Notes: generated from the letters alone by a model not told the origin. DNA of 6,969 nt from Actinomycetes bacterium (GCA_023428185.1 JAEYYZ010000119.1:1-6969); one strand, 5' to 3'. Counted from the stretch's first letter, positions 1 to 5,481 are shown. Program-made: numbers and translations.

Positions 1-44
1 CGCGCGGCGTGAACCGCGTCGGCGCGTACTAGAGTAGCGGAGCC

Positions 45-59
45 CGGCACGCCGTGCCG
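45..59. other. Short GC-rich hairpin upstream of tRNA-Pro
   Basis: CGGCAC (45-50) and GTGCCG (54-59) form a perfect 6-bp stem with a GCC triloop. No T-run follows, so it is at best a weak terminator for something to the left of the window, or a chance hairpin in GC-rich DNA. The rest of positions 1-85 shows no recognisable coding region. The AT-rich TATTTAT at 79-85 abuts the tRNA and is too close to serve as its -10 element. Confidence 0.25.
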
Positions 60-85
60 CATCGCGCGAGCTGTCGGGTATTTAT

Positions 86-159
86 CGGGGTGTAGCGCAG
101 CTTGGTAGCGCATCTGCTTTGGGAGCAGAGGGTCGCAGGTTCAAATCCTGTCACCCCGA
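86..159 (+). tRNA. tRNA-Pro (anticodon UGG)
   Basis: A complete 74-nt cloverleaf can be drawn by eye. The acceptor stem pairs CGGGGTG (86-92) with CACCCCG (152-158), with discriminator A159. The D arm is GCGC/GCGC around AGCTTGGTA. The anticodon stem pairs TCTGC (113-117) with GCAGA (125-129), and its loop TTTGGGA places TGG at 120-122. The T arm is GCAGG/CCTGT with loop TTCAAAT. The 3' CCA is not encoded, since the gene is followed by CGA, so it must be added after transcription. UGG reads proline CCN codons, mainly CCA/CCG. No clear promoter was found in the 85 bases upstream. Confidence 0.97.
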
Positions 160-169
160 CGAGCGAGCG

Positions 170-195
170 TGTGAAACGAATGCATTCGTTTCACA
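170..195. repeat. 26-bp perfect palindrome after tRNA-Pro
   Basis: The sequence is exactly self-complementary about the centre at 182/183. The left arm runs T-GTGAAACGAAT and the right arm ATTCGTTTCAC-A around a central TGCA. As RNA it would fold into an 11-bp stem with a 4-nt loop, and a G-U pair (169/196) could extend it. It lies 10 bp past the tRNA and about 70 bp past the end of the converging kinase gene, so it could stop transcription in either direction. It lacks the T-run of a classical intrinsic terminator. An operator for a dimeric repressor or a dispersed repeat are alternatives. Confidence 0.6.
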
Positions 196-210
196 TCGCG
201 AGTGAGGAGA

Positions 211-256
211 GGGTCGGAGCGCCGTAGGCGCGGAGGGAACATCCCGCCGTAGACCC
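211..256. other. Branched stem element (outer stem plus two hairpins)
   Basis: GGGTC (211-215) pairs with GACCC (252-256) and encloses two hairpins: GCGCC-GTA-GGCGC (219-231) and GGGA-ACA-TCCC (235-245). The heptamer GCCGTAG occurs twice (221-227 and 246-252). The arrangement suggests a three-way junction. With the palindrome at 170-195 it fills almost all the space between the tRNA and the end of the minus-strand kinase gene. It may be a dispersed repeat or a 3'-UTR structure of the kinase transcript. Its function is unknown and the pairing was judged by eye only. Confidence 0.35.
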
Positions 257-263
257 CGAGGGC

Positions 264-1151
264 TCAGCGTGGACCCGGGACGGGCACCTTGACGCGGATT
301 CGCTCCGGCTTGATGCGGATCTTCAACTTCTTAGTCTTCTCGCGGTCGCCGCCGTCGAGTTCGTAAAGAAGTTTGCGATCCGTCTTGATTTCTATCTTCT
401 TGCCTTGCGTGATCTCCACGAACGGAGACTGCGCAGCCTCACCTATCACCGTCCGGGTCAGGGCTCGCGTCCAGTCCAGCAAGCTGTCAGCGGTGATAAT
501 CCCCACCTCGAGCGTGCCGTCGTCGGGCTTGGCCTCAGGGAAAGCCTCAATGCCGCCGGTGAGTTGGCCCATGTTCCCCACGAGCACGCACCCGGCGGGG
601 CCCGCAAAGAATCTCTCGCCGTCCACATCTACCGTGGCGTCAAAGCGGGTCTCTTTGATGTTCTTGGCGCCCGTCCACACGTAGGCGAGACGTCCGAGCG
701 CGTCCTTGAGCCCGCCGTCGGCATCTTTGATCATGTGGGCGTCCAGGCCGAGGCCCATCATCACCCCAAAGTGCTCACCCTTGACGCGGCCCAGGTCGAT
801 GGCGCGCTCGCCTCCATGCAAGGCGATGTCGAGCGCGTCGCTCACGTCCTTGGGGATTCCCAGGTTGGTGGCGAACAAGTTGCCGGTCCCGGCGGGCATG
901 ATCGCGAGAGGCACTTTCGAGCCTGCAAGTGTGTCCAGCGCCCTCTGTACGGAACCGTCCCCACCCCAGACGATGACGAGTTCCGCGTCCTTCTTGAGCG
1001 CCTTGCGGATGGCCTTGGGGGCAAAGCGGCTCTTCTTGACCTCAAACCACAAGAGATCCTTCACGCCGCGCTCGTCCATGGCAGTACGCAATTCGTCGAG
1101 ACCACCGCCTAGTGTCTTTCCTTTGTGCGCAACCACTGCAATGCGTGTCAC
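264..1151 (-). CDS. Diacylglycerol kinase family lipid kinase (DAGK_cat / YegS-LCB5 type)
   Basis: This is a 295-aa cytosolic or membrane-associated lipid kinase. The family transfers phosphate from ATP to diacylglycerol or a related lipid alcohol, giving phosphatidic-acid-type products. The N-terminal catalytic domain (about 1-125) carries the nucleotide motif GGDGS (63-67) and PAGTGN (86-91). The C-terminal beta domain has G-L-G-L-D-A (133-138), PDDGTLEV (209-216) and Y-E-L-D-G-G-D (263-269), as is usual for actinobacterial members. The glycine-rich motif has Ser where many homologues have Thr, which is common in the superfamily. I chose GTG at 1151 because AAAGGA lies 6 nt before it. A start 25 codons upstream (1226) gives an N-terminus unlike the family and has no such site. 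The exact lipid substrate is not determinable. It is transcribed divergently from the DUF1206 gene and stands alone on its strand. Confidence 0.9.
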   Translation of the reverse strand: MTRIAVVAHKGKTLGGGLDELRTAMDERGVKDLLWFEVKKSRFAPKAIRKALKKDAELVIVWGGDGSVQRALDTLAGSKVPLAIMPAGTGNLFATNLGIPKDVSDALDIALHGGERAIDLGRVKGEHFGVMMGLGLDAHMIKDADGGLKDALGRLAYVWTGAKNIKETRFDATVDVDGERFFAGPAGCVLVGNMGQLTGGIEAFPEAKPDDGTLEVGIITADSLLDWTRALTRTVIGEAAQSPFVEITQGKKIEIKTDRKLLYELDGGDREKTKKLKIRIKPERIRVKVPVPGPR

Positions 1152-1157
1152 AACGCG

Positions 1158-1163
1158 TCCTTT
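1158..1163 (-). promoter_or_regulatory. Ribosome binding site that fixes the kinase start
   Basis: On the minus strand AAAGGA lies 6 nt upstream of GTG at 1151-1149. This makes the 295-aa reading far better supported than the upstream ATG at 1226. Confidence 0.7.
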
Positions 1164-1168
1164 CGGTG

Positions 1169-1189
1169 GGAAGGCCTTCCGTGATGATA
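1169..1189 (-). promoter_or_regulatory. Possible kinase -10 box with adjacent 12-bp palindrome
   Basis: Read on the minus strand, TATCAT (1189-1184) matches the -10 consensus at 5 of 6 bases. It would start transcription near 1177, giving a leader of about 26 nt. No convincing -35 hexamer sits 16-19 bp upstream. The predicted start point falls inside GGAAGGCCTTCC (1169-1180), a perfect palindrome that could be a repressor site. Both readings are tentative. Confidence 0.3.
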
Positions 1190-1236
1190 CCTGCGGCAGT
1201 TTGGCCCTGACCGGGAGTGTGGCCACCCCATTCGGT

Positions 1237-1242
1237 TACGAT
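1237..1242 (+). promoter_or_regulatory. Possible -10 box for the DUF1206-PAP2 pair
   Basis: TACGAT fits the TAnnnT pattern seen at actinobacterial housekeeping promoters and would give a leader of roughly 30 nt. There is no good -35 at the normal distance (GGAGTG at 1214-1219). The gene's ribosome site GGGGAGG (1267-1273) sits 6 nt before the ATG at 1280. Confidence 0.3.
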
Positions 1243-1279
1243 GCGGTGAACCACGGGGTCTTTCACGGGGAGGTCTGCC

Positions 1280-2107
1280 ATGAGTTTTAGTGACGTCAAC
1301 GCGGTGAGTGACAAGGCCACGCGTGCCGCAAAGAAGTTTGGGAGCAGCAAGAAGGCGGAAACCCTCGCACGCTGGGGCTTGCGTGCGCGCGGCGGGATCT
1401 ACATTGTGATGGGGTTGCTGACGCTCAGTGTTGCCAAGGGGAGCGATGAAGATGTCGACCAAGGCGGCGCCCTCATCCAAGTCGCGCACCAGCCCTTTGG
1501 CACGGCGCTCGTGGGCGTGCTCGCCATTGGCTTCGCGGGCTACTCGTTGTGGCGTTTCTCTGAAGCCGCCTTCGGGGTGACGGGTGACCCGGGTTCTACG
1601 TCCGCCCGGGTCATCTCCGCATGCCGAGGTGTGGCGTACGCGATCCTCACGTTCAACGCGGTGAGCATTTTGCTGGGTTCTCAGGCATCGAACGCTGACA
1701 AGCAAACTGGTCTAGCTGCCGACTTGATGAGCAGCACGGGTGGCCGTTGGCTCGTGGGGATCGGCGGCGCGCTCTTTGTGGGCGCGGGTATCTACCTGGT
1801 GCGAGAAGGCGTCACGCGGCGGTTCATGAAGTACTTCCCTGATTCTCAACTCAGCCGCAAGACTAGGACGATGATTCAACGGCTTGGCACTATCGGAAAC
1901 GTGGCGCGTGGCCTGGTATTTGCGGGAGCAGGTGCTTTGGTGGTCGCCGCGGCGTGGACATACGACCCGGAGAAGGCGGCGGGAATCGATGCGGCCGTGG
2001 AGATGCTCCGGGACATTAACCTGGGTTGGTTGCTTTACCTCGCTGCCGCTGGTCTCGTGGCCTTTGGTGTCTTTGGATTCCTCGAGGCGCGGCATCGCCG
2101 TGTCTGA
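1280..2107 (+). CDS. DUF1206 domain membrane protein
   Basis: This 275-aa integral membrane protein has the layout of the DUF1206 family: three tandem two-helix repeats, six predicted membrane segments. By eye the segments lie near 36-52, 75-93, 113-133, 155-174, 207-226 and 248-267. The repeats open with similar phrases: R-W-G-L-R-A-R-G-G (31-39), A-R-V-I-S-A-C-R-G (109-117) and I-G-N-V-A-R-G (205-211). The first repeat ends in Y-S-L-W-R-F-S-E-A (88-96), a typical pattern for this family. The soluble N-terminus (1-30) is rich in Lys and Ala. No catalytic residues are evident and the family has no established biochemical role. ATG 1280 is well placed behind GGGGAGG. The stop codon overlaps the next gene's start by 8 bp, so the two are probably translationally coupled and may act together in the membrane. 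Confidence 0.88.
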   Translation: MSFSDVNAVSDKATRAAKKFGSSKKAETLARWGLRARGGIYIVMGLLTLSVAKGSDEDVDQGGALIQVAHQPFGTALVGVLAIGFAGYSLWRFSEAAFGVTGDPGSTSARVISACRGVAYAILTFNAVSILLGSQASNADKQTGLAADLMSSTGGRWLVGIGGALFVGAGIYLVREGVTRRFMKYFPDSQLSRKTRTMIQRLGTIGNVARGLVFAGAGALVVAAAWTYDPEKAAGIDAAVEMLRDINLGWLLYLAAAGLVAFGVFGFLEARHRRV

Positions 2108-2873
2108 GCCCATCGACGCACCCGTGGCATCTCTCCCGGCAGATCCCTCCCGACCGTGGGCCGGAACGCGTGCCGTGGGGGCACCGCGAGCGCAACTGAC
2201 TGTGGCGCGCTATGGGCGGCTCGCCGTCGGCGCGGTGGTCTTGGGCGCGATTCTCGTTGGCGCAGGCTTTCTTGTGCGGTTCGGGTCCGATGCGCTCATC
2301 CATGCGGACGGGCTTGCCTCGCGGTGGTTCGTGGTGCAGCGCACGGACACCTGGGATGCGATCACCTTGGTGGGTAGTGACCTCGCCAAGACCGTCACCG
2401 TGGTGGGGGTGGCATCCGTCATGTTCGTGACGCTCCGGATTTGGTTGCGGCGCTGGGACGAATCGATCATGCTCGCCACTGCGCTCGGCGGCGAACTGCT
2501 GATCTTTCTCACAGTCACCGCAATTGTGAAGCGCCCGCGCCCGCCCGTGTTCCGGCTCGACGAGGCACCACCTACGTCGAGTTTCCCCTCGGGTCATACG
2601 GCGGCCGCTGTGGTCGCGTACGTGTTTATCGCGTACATCCTGTGGCGCTATCTGGCGAACCGTTACGTCGCTACTGTGGCGTGCGTACTGCTAAGCGCGG
2701 TGCCTATAGCTGTCGCAGTCGCCCGGATGTACCGCGGTGCGCACTTTCCCACGGACGTCATCGGCGGTGCGCTGCTCGGCATCGTCTGGCTCACGTTTGT
2801 CATCCGCACGCTTGTGCCCAAGGGGCAACCGGAGAGGGTCTCAAGCTTGGGGGAGGACGTTCGCGTCAGTTAG
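2100..2873 (+). CDS. PAP2-superfamily membrane phosphatase (first copy)
   Basis: This 257-aa integral membrane phosphatase belongs to the type 2 phosphatidic acid phosphatase superfamily. Members hydrolyse phosphatidic acid, undecaprenyl pyrophosphate or similar lipid phosphates through a phospho-histidine. Six helices are visible near 40-60, 97-116, 122-143, 168-186, 190-208 and 219-237. Motif C2 is S-F-P-S-G-H-T (161-167, acid/base His166). Motif C3 is R209...H215-x3-D219 with nucleophile His215. Motif C1 is atypical: K144-R-P-R-P148, with Thr140 where KX6RP has its Lys. Many actinobacterial relatives with the P-P-T-S-S-F-P-S-G-H signature look similar here. GTG 2100 was chosen because the upstream in-frame ATG (1884) lies deep inside the DUF1206 gene. 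Only a weak GAGG (2084-2087) precedes it, which fits coupling to the upstream gene. Substrate unknown. Confidence 0.88.
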   Translation: MSEPIDAPVASLPADPSRPWAGTRAVGAPRAQLTVARYGRLAVGAVVLGAILVGAGFLVRFGSDALIHADGLASRWFVVQRTDTWDAITLVGSDLAKTVTVVGVASVMFVTLRIWLRRWDESIMLATALGGELLIFLTVTAIVKRPRPPVFRLDEAPPTSSFPSGHTAAAVVAYVFIAYILWRYLANRYVATVACVLLSAVPIAVAVARMYRGAHFPTDVIGGALLGIVWLTFVIRTLVPKGQPERVSSLGEDVRVS

Positions 2874-2889
2874 CTATTCGCTGCGGACC

Positions 2890-3633
2890 CTAGTCGGTGG
2901 CCCGGAGGGCTGTTCGGGTGCTTTCTGGGTCGATGCCCTCAGCAAGCACGTCGGGAGCACGCCTCGCTCCCCACGGACCCCACGTTTCGAACACTGTGAC
3001 CGTCACTGCGATGAGACCAGCACCAATGAGCCACCCCGCCACTACGTCGCTGACGTAATGGACGCCAAGACTCACGCGCGCGAACCCGACAAGCGCCACG
3101 GTGAGCGCGAACCCCGCCCATACGACCGCGCGCCATTGGCGCTCGACAAGCGGAATTGCGAGGAGCGCGAACACCCCCAGAATCACAAGGGAGTTGAGTG
3201 CGTGGCCAGAAGGAAAGGAGTAACCGATGGCCTCGTCCACGGCATCGGCGAGTGATGGGCGGGCGCGCGCCACGATGAGTTTGAGCGTGACACCAAGAAG
3301 GCTTCCAACGACCACGGTGGTGGCCGCCCACAAGGCGAGGCGCCGCTGACGCCGTACCCACAGGAGGACCACGACAACGAGGGCAACCGCGCGCAATTTC
3401 CATGGGTCGATCACGTCACTCACGCCCTTCAAGAAGGCGACTGCCCCAGGTTCACGCACCGCCCAACCGTGAAGGTTGGACGCTACCCCGTTGTCGAGAT
3501 CATGCAAAGGCCCCCATCCGTGAGTAGCGGCGTAGCCGATGAGAGCAACCGGCACTGCGGCCGCGACAAAGGCGCCCGACGCTAGGACCAGTCGGGCTTC
3601 AAGCCGAGCGTCTTTGTGTGCGGAGGGCTTCAC
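2890..3633 (-). CDS. PAP2-superfamily membrane phosphatase (second copy)
   Basis: This 247-aa six-helix phosphatase has a full canonical catalytic set: C1 is K118-x6-R125-P126, C2 is S-F-P-S-G-H (139-144), and C3 is R186-x5-H192-x3-D196. The loop after the first helix carries H-D-L-D-N-G-V (44-50), typical of bacterial PAP2 enzymes resembling PgpB/YodM. The likely substrate is a lipid phosphate or pyrophosphate such as phosphatidic acid, phosphatidylglycerol phosphate or undecaprenyl pyrophosphate; the sequence does not decide which. I chose GTG 3633 because AAAGGTGG sits 7 nt upstream and a good promoter at 3695-3723 would start the mRNA just beyond it. The longer 304-aa reading begins upstream of that promoter. 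The gene converges on the first PAP2 gene with 16 bp between stop codons. The two proteins are dissimilar outside the motifs, so this is not a recent duplication. Confidence 0.9.
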   Translation of the reverse strand: MKPSAHKDARLEARLVLASGAFVAAAVPVALIGYAATHGWGPLHDLDNGVASNLHGWAVREPGAVAFLKGVSDVIDPWKLRAVALVVVVLLWVRRQRRLALWAATTVVVGSLLGVTLKLIVARARPSLADAVDEAIGYSFPSGHALNSLVILGVFALLAIPLVERQWRAVVWAGFALTVALVGFARVSLGVHYVSDVVAGWLIGAGLIAVTVTVFETWGPWGARRAPDVLAEGIDPESTRTALRATD

Positions 3634-3640
3634 GAATGGA

Positions 3641-3648
3641 CCACCTTT
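3641..3648 (-). promoter_or_regulatory. Ribosome binding site that fixes the second PAP2 start
   Basis: AAAGGTGG on the minus strand, 7 nt before GTG 3633. The competing ATG near 3696 has no comparable site and overlaps the predicted -10 box. Confidence 0.65.
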
Positions 3649-3694
3649 GGGGACATAGTTCCACTGAGCAACGCAGGTCGCGGCTGACGCTTCC

Positions 3695-3723
3695 ATGATA
3701 AGTACACCGAGGTGGACTGCCAG
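3695..3723 (-). promoter_or_regulatory. Promoter of the second PAP2 gene
   Basis: On the minus strand CTGGCA (3723-3718, 4 of 6 consensus) and TATCAT (3700-3695, 5 of 6) are separated by exactly 17 bp. This is the pattern of a sigma-70-class housekeeping promoter. Transcription would begin near 3688 and leave a leader of about 55 nt before GTG 3633. Confidence 0.5.
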
Positions 3724-3812
3724 GCGAGTGCGACATAGGTGCGCGAGTTGCGCGTCCTCACAGGATTCCTCCCCCATGAGAGTGAAATCCCACCAAGATC
3801 TCAACTAGGACC

Positions 3813-3841
3813 TTGGACGCAGGCACCCGAGCGGTTAGTGT
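3813..3841 (+). promoter_or_regulatory. Possible promoter of the desaturase gene
   Basis: TTGGAC (3813-3818) and TAGTGT (3836-3841) are 17 bp apart. Each matches the consensus at only 3 of 6 bases, but they fit the looser TTGnnn/TAnnnT actinobacterial pattern. The start point would be near 3848, so the leader would consist almost entirely of the two hairpins at 3855-3906. Confidence 0.35.
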
Positions 3842-3854
3842 GAGTTAAGCATTA

Positions 3855-3906
3855 GGCAACCGCCTTGGCTGTAAGGCGCGGTTGCCGCTCAGGGTCAGCC
3901 GCTGAG
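3855..3906 (+). promoter_or_regulatory. Double stem-loop leader of the desaturase mRNA
   Basis: Hairpin 1 pairs GGCAACCGCCTT (3855-3866) with AAGG-CG-CGGTTGCC (3873-3886): 8 + 4 bp, a CG bulge and a 6-nt loop. Hairpin 2 pairs GCTCAG (3887-3892) with CTGAGT (3902-3907, last pair G-U). The right arm of hairpin 2 contains the only Shine-Dalgarno-like triplet, GAG at 3904-3906, 6 nt before the GTG start. No T-run follows hairpin 1, so a plain terminator is unlikely. Folding could control ribosome access, but this is inferred from the sequence alone. Confidence 0.45.
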
Positions 3907-3912
3907 TGACTG

Positions 3913-5013
3913 GTGAGCATCATCGCATCTGTAACACCTCCCCTAGCGGACGCGCTTCGTCCCCACAGTTTCCCCGTTCTTCAACGCGCGTACACCGACG
4001 TCGCGCAAACCGTCCGTGATGCAGGTCTCCTGCGCCGGGCTCAGTGGTTCTATGGCGCAGTGGCGGCGGGACTTGTGCTCGCTCTCGCGGGCACCGTTAC
4101 CGGCATGATCCTTCTTGGTGACAGTTGGTTCCAGCTGCTCATGGCTTTGTCCTTGGGCATCATCTTCACGCAGGCGGCGTTCCTTGCCCACGAGGCCGCG
4201 CACCGCCAGATTCTGTCCTCCGGCCCCGCCAACGACCGCCTCGCTTTGTGGATTGGCACCGGCGCCGTGGGCATCAGCCTGTCTTGGTGGAGCACCAAGC
4301 ACACCCGGCACCACGCCAACCCCAATAAGGCTGACAGCGACCCAGACATTAACGCCGACACCATCCTCTTCTTGCGCGAAGACGCCGTGAAGGCCACAGG
4401 CTTGCAGGGCTGGATCACCAAGCGCCAGGGCTGGTTGTTCTTCCCTTTGCTCACGCTCGAGGGTTTCAACTTGCACCGGTTGAGCTACATCCACTTGCTC
4501 TCTCGCGGTGAGGTAAACCGCCGCTGGCTCGAACTCACGCTCATCACCTTGCGCCTGGGCCTCTATGCCGCCGCCGTGTTCTTGCTGATGCCCATTGGCA
4601 TGGGCTTTGCGTTTATTGGCGTGCAGCTGGCTGTGTTTGGCCTCTACATGGGTGCCTCGTTCGCTCCCAACCACAAAGGCATGCCGATCATCCCGTGGGA
4701 CGCCAAGCTGGACTTCTTCTCCAAGCAGGTGCGCACCTCGCGTAACATCCGCGGCGGCTGGTGGGCTACCACCCTCATGGGTGGCCTCAACTACCAGATT
4801 GAGCACCACTTGTTCCCCAGCATGGCTCGCCCGTACTTGGCCAAGGCACGCGAGATCGTCCGTGAGCACGCCCAGACTCTTGAGGTTCCCTACGTAGAGA
4901 CCTCGCTCTTTGAGTCGTACGGCATCGTGATCCGTTACCTCAACGATGTCGGACTGGTGGCAGGCGGCGACCCGTTGGAGTGTCACCTCGTGGCACAGTT
5001 CCGCGGGGTCTGA
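3913..5013 (+). CDS. Membrane fatty-acid (acyl-CoA/acyl-lipid) desaturase
   Basis: This 366-aa di-iron membrane desaturase removes two hydrogens from a fatty acyl chain using O2 and electrons from a reductase/ferredoxin partner, raising membrane fluidity. All three histidine boxes are present: H93-E-A-A-H97, H130-T-R-H133-H134 and Q295-I-E-H298-H299, with an additional N-H-K-G at 253-256. Hydrophobic segments lie near 47-68, 74-91, 208-227 and 230-250. This fits the usual two pairs of helices with the boxes facing the cytoplasm. Length and box spacing resemble actinobacterial DesA3-like and linoleoyl-CoA desaturase-like enzymes, but regiospecificity cannot be read. No cytochrome b5 domain is fused and no reductase gene is adjacent, so electrons must come from elsewhere. 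The GTG start has only a weak ribosome site, and a structured leader precedes it. The gene ends before a strong terminator shared with the converging cold-shock gene. Confidence 0.92.
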   Translation: MSIIASVTPPLADALRPHSFPVLQRAYTDVAQTVRDAGLLRRAQWFYGAVAAGLVLALAGTVTGMILLGDSWFQLLMALSLGIIFTQAAFLAHEAAHRQILSSGPANDRLALWIGTGAVGISLSWWSTKHTRHHANPNKADSDPDINADTILFLREDAVKATGLQGWITKRQGWLFFPLLTLEGFNLHRLSYIHLLSRGEVNRRWLELTLITLRLGLYAAAVFLLMPIGMGFAFIGVQLAVFGLYMGASFAPNHKGMPIIPWDAKLDFFSKQVRTSRNIRGGWWATTLMGGLNYQIEHHLFPSMARPYLAKAREIVREHAQTLEVPYVETSLFESYGIVIRYLNDVGLVAGGDPLECHLVAQFRGV

Positions 5014-5030
5014 TCCCACCAGGGCCAGGC

Positions 5031-5049
5031 AGCGGCACGATGCCGCGCT
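5031..5049. other. Small hairpin in the desaturase 3' UTR
   Basis: GCGGCA (5032-5037) and TGCCGC (5041-5046) form a perfect 6-bp stem with a CGA triloop. A single-base bulge allows one or two more pairs. It lies 18 bp after the stop codon and ahead of the main terminator. It may protect the mRNA 3' end or be incidental. Confidence 0.35.
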
Positions 5050-5070
5050 CAGCCCACACTGTCCTGAAAG

Positions 5071-5117
5071 AACTACAGCCGGCCAACTCCGTGAGGAGCG
5101 GGCCGGCTGTAGTTTTT
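5071..5117. terminator. Strong bidirectional intrinsic terminator
   Basis: AACTACAGCCGGCC (5071-5084) is perfectly complementary to GGCCGGCTGTAGTT (5101-5114), a 14-bp stem. The 16-nt loop holds a nested CTCC-GTGA-GGAG hairpin (5087-5098). On the plus strand the stem runs into TTTTT (5113-5117). Read the other way it ends in TTCTTTC. It would terminate both the desaturase transcript and the converging cold-shock transcript. Confidence 0.9.
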
Positions 5118-5124
5118 GCTCTAC

Positions 5125-5331
5125 TTAGAGCGGACGGATGTTCTCCGCCTGAGCACCCTTGGCGCCCTGGGTTACGTCAAACTCGACGCGCTGCTGCTCG
5201 TTCAACGTGCGGTAACCGCCCGTGTCCTGAATTGCGCTGAAGTGCGCGAATACGTCGGCGCTGCCGTCGTCGGGTGCAATGAAGCCGTAGCCCTTTTCTG
5301 CGTTGAACCACTTAACGATTCCGGTGGTCAT
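5125..5331 (-). CDS. cspA: Cold-shock domain protein (CspA family)
   Basis: This 68-aa single-domain OB-fold protein has the usual family length. It binds single-stranded RNA or DNA and acts as an RNA chaperone that keeps mRNAs open for translation. RNP1 is K13-G-Y-G-F-I18 and RNP2 is V27-F-A-H-F31. The N-terminal G-I-V-K-W-F-N (4-10) and C-terminal A-E-N-I-R-P-L (62-68) are characteristic. RNP2 has Ala29 where many Csp proteins have Val, common in actinobacterial paralogues. The ATG follows AGGA (5338-5335 on the minus strand) in a purine-rich leader. It converges on the desaturase and shares its terminator. Whether this copy is cold-induced or constitutive cannot be told from the protein, since actinobacteria usually carry several paralogues. 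Confidence 0.96.
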   Translation of the reverse strand: MTTGIVKWFNAEKGYGFIAPDDGSADVFAHFSAIQDTGGYRTLNEQQRVEFDVTQGAKGAQAENIRPL

Positions 5332-5405
5332 CTTTCCTGCTTTCTTTCTTTATTTCCGTCATGCTGTAGTGCGATGGCGGCGTCCGGTCCCACAGTGGGG
5401 CCGGA
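5332..5405 (-). promoter_or_regulatory. Cold-shock gene leader: purine-rich tract and stem-loop
   Basis: The stretch just upstream of the ATG (5332-5358, minus strand) is almost all A and G, includes the ribosome site AGGA, and should be unstructured. About 50 nt before the start codon, TCCGGTCCCA (5383-5392) and TGGGGCCGGA (5396-5405) form a 10-bp stem with one G-T pair and a CAG loop. Csp mRNAs often have long, structured 5' leaders that control stability and translation. I could not identify a convincing promoter, so it is not certain that the hairpin is transcribed. Confidence 0.4.
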
Positions 5406-5481
5406 AATTTAGGGGATTGCCTAGGCTGCACGCGGGTGCGGCGCCATCAGGCTGGGACATGAGGGGAGTGGTGGTCTCTTT

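Noticed and set aside
405..1290. Plus-strand open frames over the kinase gene
   Set aside because: The minus-strand kinase has GGDGS and PAGTGN motifs, a good ribosome site and family-typical length. The plus-strand frames are its shadows.
1884..2099. N-terminal extension of the first PAP2 protein (329-aa reading)
   Set aside because: The added 72 codons lie inside the DUF1206 gene in another frame and give an arginine- and tryptophan-rich sequence unlike PAP2 proteins.
3634..3804. N-terminal extension of the second PAP2 protein (304-aa reading)
   Set aside because: The extra 57 residues are not membrane-like or family-like, and they precede a good promoter and the ribosome site for GTG 3633.
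3943..5019. Long antisense open frame (358 codons) opposite the desaturase
   Set aside because: The plus strand encodes a complete desaturase with all histidine boxes. The antisense frame has no recognisable motif, and long open antisense frames are expected in GC-rich coding DNA.
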